NCBI GenBank assembly: GCA_000231825.2
Contig: JH720313.1
Span: forward strand, 678,130-742,129
Direction of reading: 5' to 3'
DNA length: 64,000 bases
Origin: Tetrahymena elliotti 4EA
Lineage: Eukaryota; Ciliophora; Oligohymenophorea; Hymenostomatida; Tetrahymenidae
The notes beneath the pieces are model-generated. The model was not told the origin of the DNA. It made no database searches and saw only the letters and a program-made list of their open reading frames with translations. The translations under genes were made by a program, and so were the position numbers. Positions 61,301-64,000 of the stretch are shown here, piece by piece (positions within the stretch are counted from its first letter, which is position 1; each line of letters opens with the position of its first letter).

Positions 61301-64000
61301 TATCATATCAGAATATGTAACTGAAACATTTAAGAGATCAATAATTTTCAATTAATTCATTTTTAATATTGCAAGGTCTTTATAATTTAACTAAACTAAT
61401 ACTGCTTAAATGATTTAGTCGATAGCCAAAGAAGTCTCTGTTTCTTTAACAATATCAAATAATTCACCTTTTATTTTTATTTAAAAAACATATCCAAGCT
61501 TGATTGTATATTTTAATTAATAATTAACCCAAATGAAAATGATAGGTTCTGTAGAGTATATAAATAAAGTGCTTGAAAATAAAATTTTATATTTTGATTA
61601 AAGAGTAGAAAAAACAAACTAAACTTTTAGTGGGATTTAATACATTTCCCTAAATATTTAAGATGATGTTAATTATGATTTAAATTTAAACTTAAATTTT
61701 TCTGAATAAATAGTATTTTTAAAGCTAAAATCAGATATTATCTCACAAAAATCTCTTCAAGATTAAGTTGATAAATAGTATGCTAAGGCTGAAATTTCAA
61801 TAGAAGAGTAATTTTTGATTGAAATTGATAATGACACCTTTTTAGATGCAGATTTAGTACCTTTAACATTTTCAATACTGCATAAAATAAATGGGTAATA
61901 TATAGAACTTTCATAAAATTCTTTTATTAAATTTGATAGCTCTAATCTTCGTCTATAAGGTACTCCTACCTCAAATAATTTGTTTGAAATAATTGAGCTA
62001 AGATTAGAGGCTACTAATGGATACACATCTCATTCTTAAGATTTTTATATTAAAATATATTTGATGCCTTTTAGCTATATTTTGAATTTACTTGTTAAAG
62101 TACTAGGACCTATAGTTTTTGTCTTTGGTTTTTATAAGCAGAGATCAATTTTTATGAATATTTATTTTAAAAATAAAACTCTCTACTCTACTGAAATAGC
62201 TTATGTAAATTAAAGTTATAGAAAAAAAATAGCAATTTTAGATTAAGACTATAATATTGCTAGCTCATTTTTTGGAAAATTCCTCAAGAAAATAAGCTAG
62301 CACCTATAAAAGTTCTCAATAAATTAAAAGTAAACACAAACATAGCACGTTTTAACTTAAAAAAGATTAATTTAAACCAAATTTAACTCCTAAAACAAAA
62401 TTAAAATAGAAGACAATCAAATAAGCTTTTAAAATAGTTAAAAAATATAAATGTTGAAAACTTAAAATTATCAAGTAAATGAATCTTAATAAGCTTATTT
62501 AATTAAAACAAAAAAAAAAAACTTTAAAGGTGATGTGCTAAATAGAAACAAAAATAAAAGCCAAGTAAAACAGAGAAGTAATGAAACAGCAAACAAAAGT
62601 AAAGAGCTTTAGACCTCTCAAAATTATATGAGTAAAAAAGATAAGAATATAAAATAAAGCATATTTAAATCAAATGAAGATATGAGTCATTATTCTTCAA
62701 AGCTAAATGATTCAAATTATTAAATAAACTCAATTCTAAAAAATTTTTGCTTATAAAATTCAGAAAATAAAATAAGCGCTTTCATTAAATATTTGATTAA
62801 AGATGAATATGGAGAGCTTAAAATGAATAAATTATTTAATATTATTGTTTAAGAAAATTTGGTTATTTAATTCAATTTGTAAGCATATGAAATCTAAAGT
62901 TATGCTAAAGAGTTGCAAAATGAAAACAGTAGGTTTTATTATTGTTTAAAAGCTGTTGTGATGAGATTCTTAATAAAGAATGATAAGAAAACTCTCAGTG
63001 CATACTAGTTACTAAAAAAACATTCGCTAAAAATTGGTGAATACCAAAAAAATGACTGGTATAAAAAATATGTTGAGGTTGTTGCAACTGATGAGTTAGA
63101 TTAATTTGGTATTCCGTTAGCTTTTTGTAAATTAATATTAAAAGAAGATATTTTAATGGAATAACTAAAATATTTACAAATTATACCAAATAGTTTGAAT
63201 AGATAAGATTAGTTTTATTCTATCTAAAAATATGAATGTGATCCGTTTTTGCTTTAAGAAAGTAAATTTTTTCTTTATTATAATTCATTTTGAAAATTTT
63301 TTAATGAAAATACGAAGTCCTGTTTGCTGATGCTCTTGGTTTAGATTTAGTTAGTCCCAAAAGTATATTAAAATGCTTTGGGGAGTCTCTCCATTTGAAG
63401 AAAAACTAAGTTATATCAGTAGAAGCTTATGAAAAGGTAGAAAAAGGATGCTGCATGTTTTTAAGAAAACTACTCAATCTCCAGTATAAGAGTTTACCTA
63501 TATCAAAATATCTTTCTTTACCTAGCTGGCTGTCTTATGATTACAAAAATGGTGTGGTAATTTTGGAAGGAATACCTACCAAATTAGATGTGAATGATTA
63601 TATTATTAGAGTTTATGATGACATCCACTTTATTTGCTTTTAGTTTCATTTGATTATAAAAAATAATCCAATTTAAGATGATAATGATATTAACAATAAT
63701 TATGATATCTAAAATTAAATATAATAGTTCTCTCAAAATTTTGATATGATATCTATCTCTCAATCTCCTCTACCTTAAATTAAATAAATTGCATCTGTAA
63801 ATAATTCCTCCTATTTTAAAGAAATTTTTTCATCAAAAATATAAAACTCGGAACAAATTATTTCTTGTGATATAAAAATGAATTAATCAAATTTGAGCTA
63901 AATTAATTTTGATTAAATAAGCGAGAAAATTGATGAAATTGATGAATAAAATTATCAAGGAAAAAAATCAATGGGCGAATATGAATATAAAGTTCCCTCT
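58332..64000 (+). CDS. Giant membrane protein with propeller-like repeats and Ig-like domains, 3' end outside window
   Basis: ATG 58332 with introns at 59143-59271, 60649-60702 and 63262-63317 gives 1810 open codons to the window edge. A signal peptide (MKKYLIFFLFVL...) is followed by about 850 residues of beta-rich repeats of the LVIVD/YVTN style: GLGGVMIIDNEF, FIVGYLGILQWYDARD, DDSFLYVGARSLGILIYDI, VLAVVRNVGLFIYDTSD and YLIDGFNGIVLLDS. A cadherin-like/He_PIG Ig fold follows at about 1105-1175 (FSILHKINGQ...LRLQGTP...LRLEATNG). A membrane span comes at about 1185-1207 (YILNLLVKVLGPIVFVFGFY). Next is a long Lys/Gln-rich cytoplasmic part, then a second Ig-like unit at about 1623-1693 (SLPSWLSYDYKNGVVILEG...YIIRVYDD). 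The type suggests a surface or vesicle receptor or adhesion protein; the ligand is unknown. The second Ig-like unit lies on the wrong side for such a domain unless topology differs. Confidence 0.85.

Noticed and set aside
1..64000. CRISPR arrays, bacterial operons and prophage-type elements.
   Set aside because: None is present; the genetic code, introns and gene content are those of a ciliate macronuclear genome.

Overview
This window is ciliate macronuclear DNA, most likely Tetrahymena (the 5S rRNA and small-intron style fit T. thermophila or a close relative). It is very AT-rich. Long reading frames are open only if TAA and TAG are read as glutamine, and every gene I could close ends in TGA. 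Introns are mostly 43-130 nt, GT...AG and AT-rich. All gene models below were read by hand with this code; spliced lengths came out as whole codons for every multi-exon model I summed.

Layout. 0.1-11 kb: four minus-strand genes: a 99-aa CFAP141-like ciliary protein, a Der/EngA double GTPase, a seven-intron coiled-coil Q/N-rich protein, and a leucine-rich-repeat protein built of 90-nt exons. 11.6-17.2 kb: a plus-strand EF-hand protein, a small minus-strand protein and a plus-strand coiled-coil protein. 17.2-20.5 kb: a gene-poor stretch with fragmentary open frames, possibly a decayed gene. 20.5-27.5 kb: acyl-CoA oxidase and a Cdh1/fizzy-related APC/C activator (both plus). 28-30 kb: a 70-aa secreted six-cysteine peptide and a 259-aa unknown (both minus). 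31.9-34.5 kb: an MFS transporter. 35-36 kb: two partial 5S rRNA genes flanking an 882-base N gap, followed by an unclear galactose-binding-like gene. 37.2-46.1 kb: three minus-strand genes: a 1580-aa protein with an Sfi1-like tail, a WD40 protein with a 21-His run, and a doubtful small gene. 46.1-49 kb: a gene-free stretch with a large foldback hairpin. 49-52.2 kb: a multi-pass PIG-O relative that appears to have lost its catalytic metal site. 54.8-56.4 kb: ribonucleotide reductase small subunit with an E2F-like inverted pair upstream. 58.3 kb to the end: a giant membrane protein with beta-propeller-like repeats and putative Ig-like domains, cut by the window edge.

The genes do not form operons; each appears to be an independent eukaryotic transcription unit. 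Two themes recur: cilia/basal bodies (CFAP141, possible Sfi1-repeat protein) and the cell cycle (Cdh1, RNR2). The most unusual items are the catalytically degenerate PIG-O homologue, the exon-per-repeat LRR gene, the knottin-like secreted peptide, the 130-bp foldback element, and the fully open 405-nt intron in acyl-CoA oxidase.
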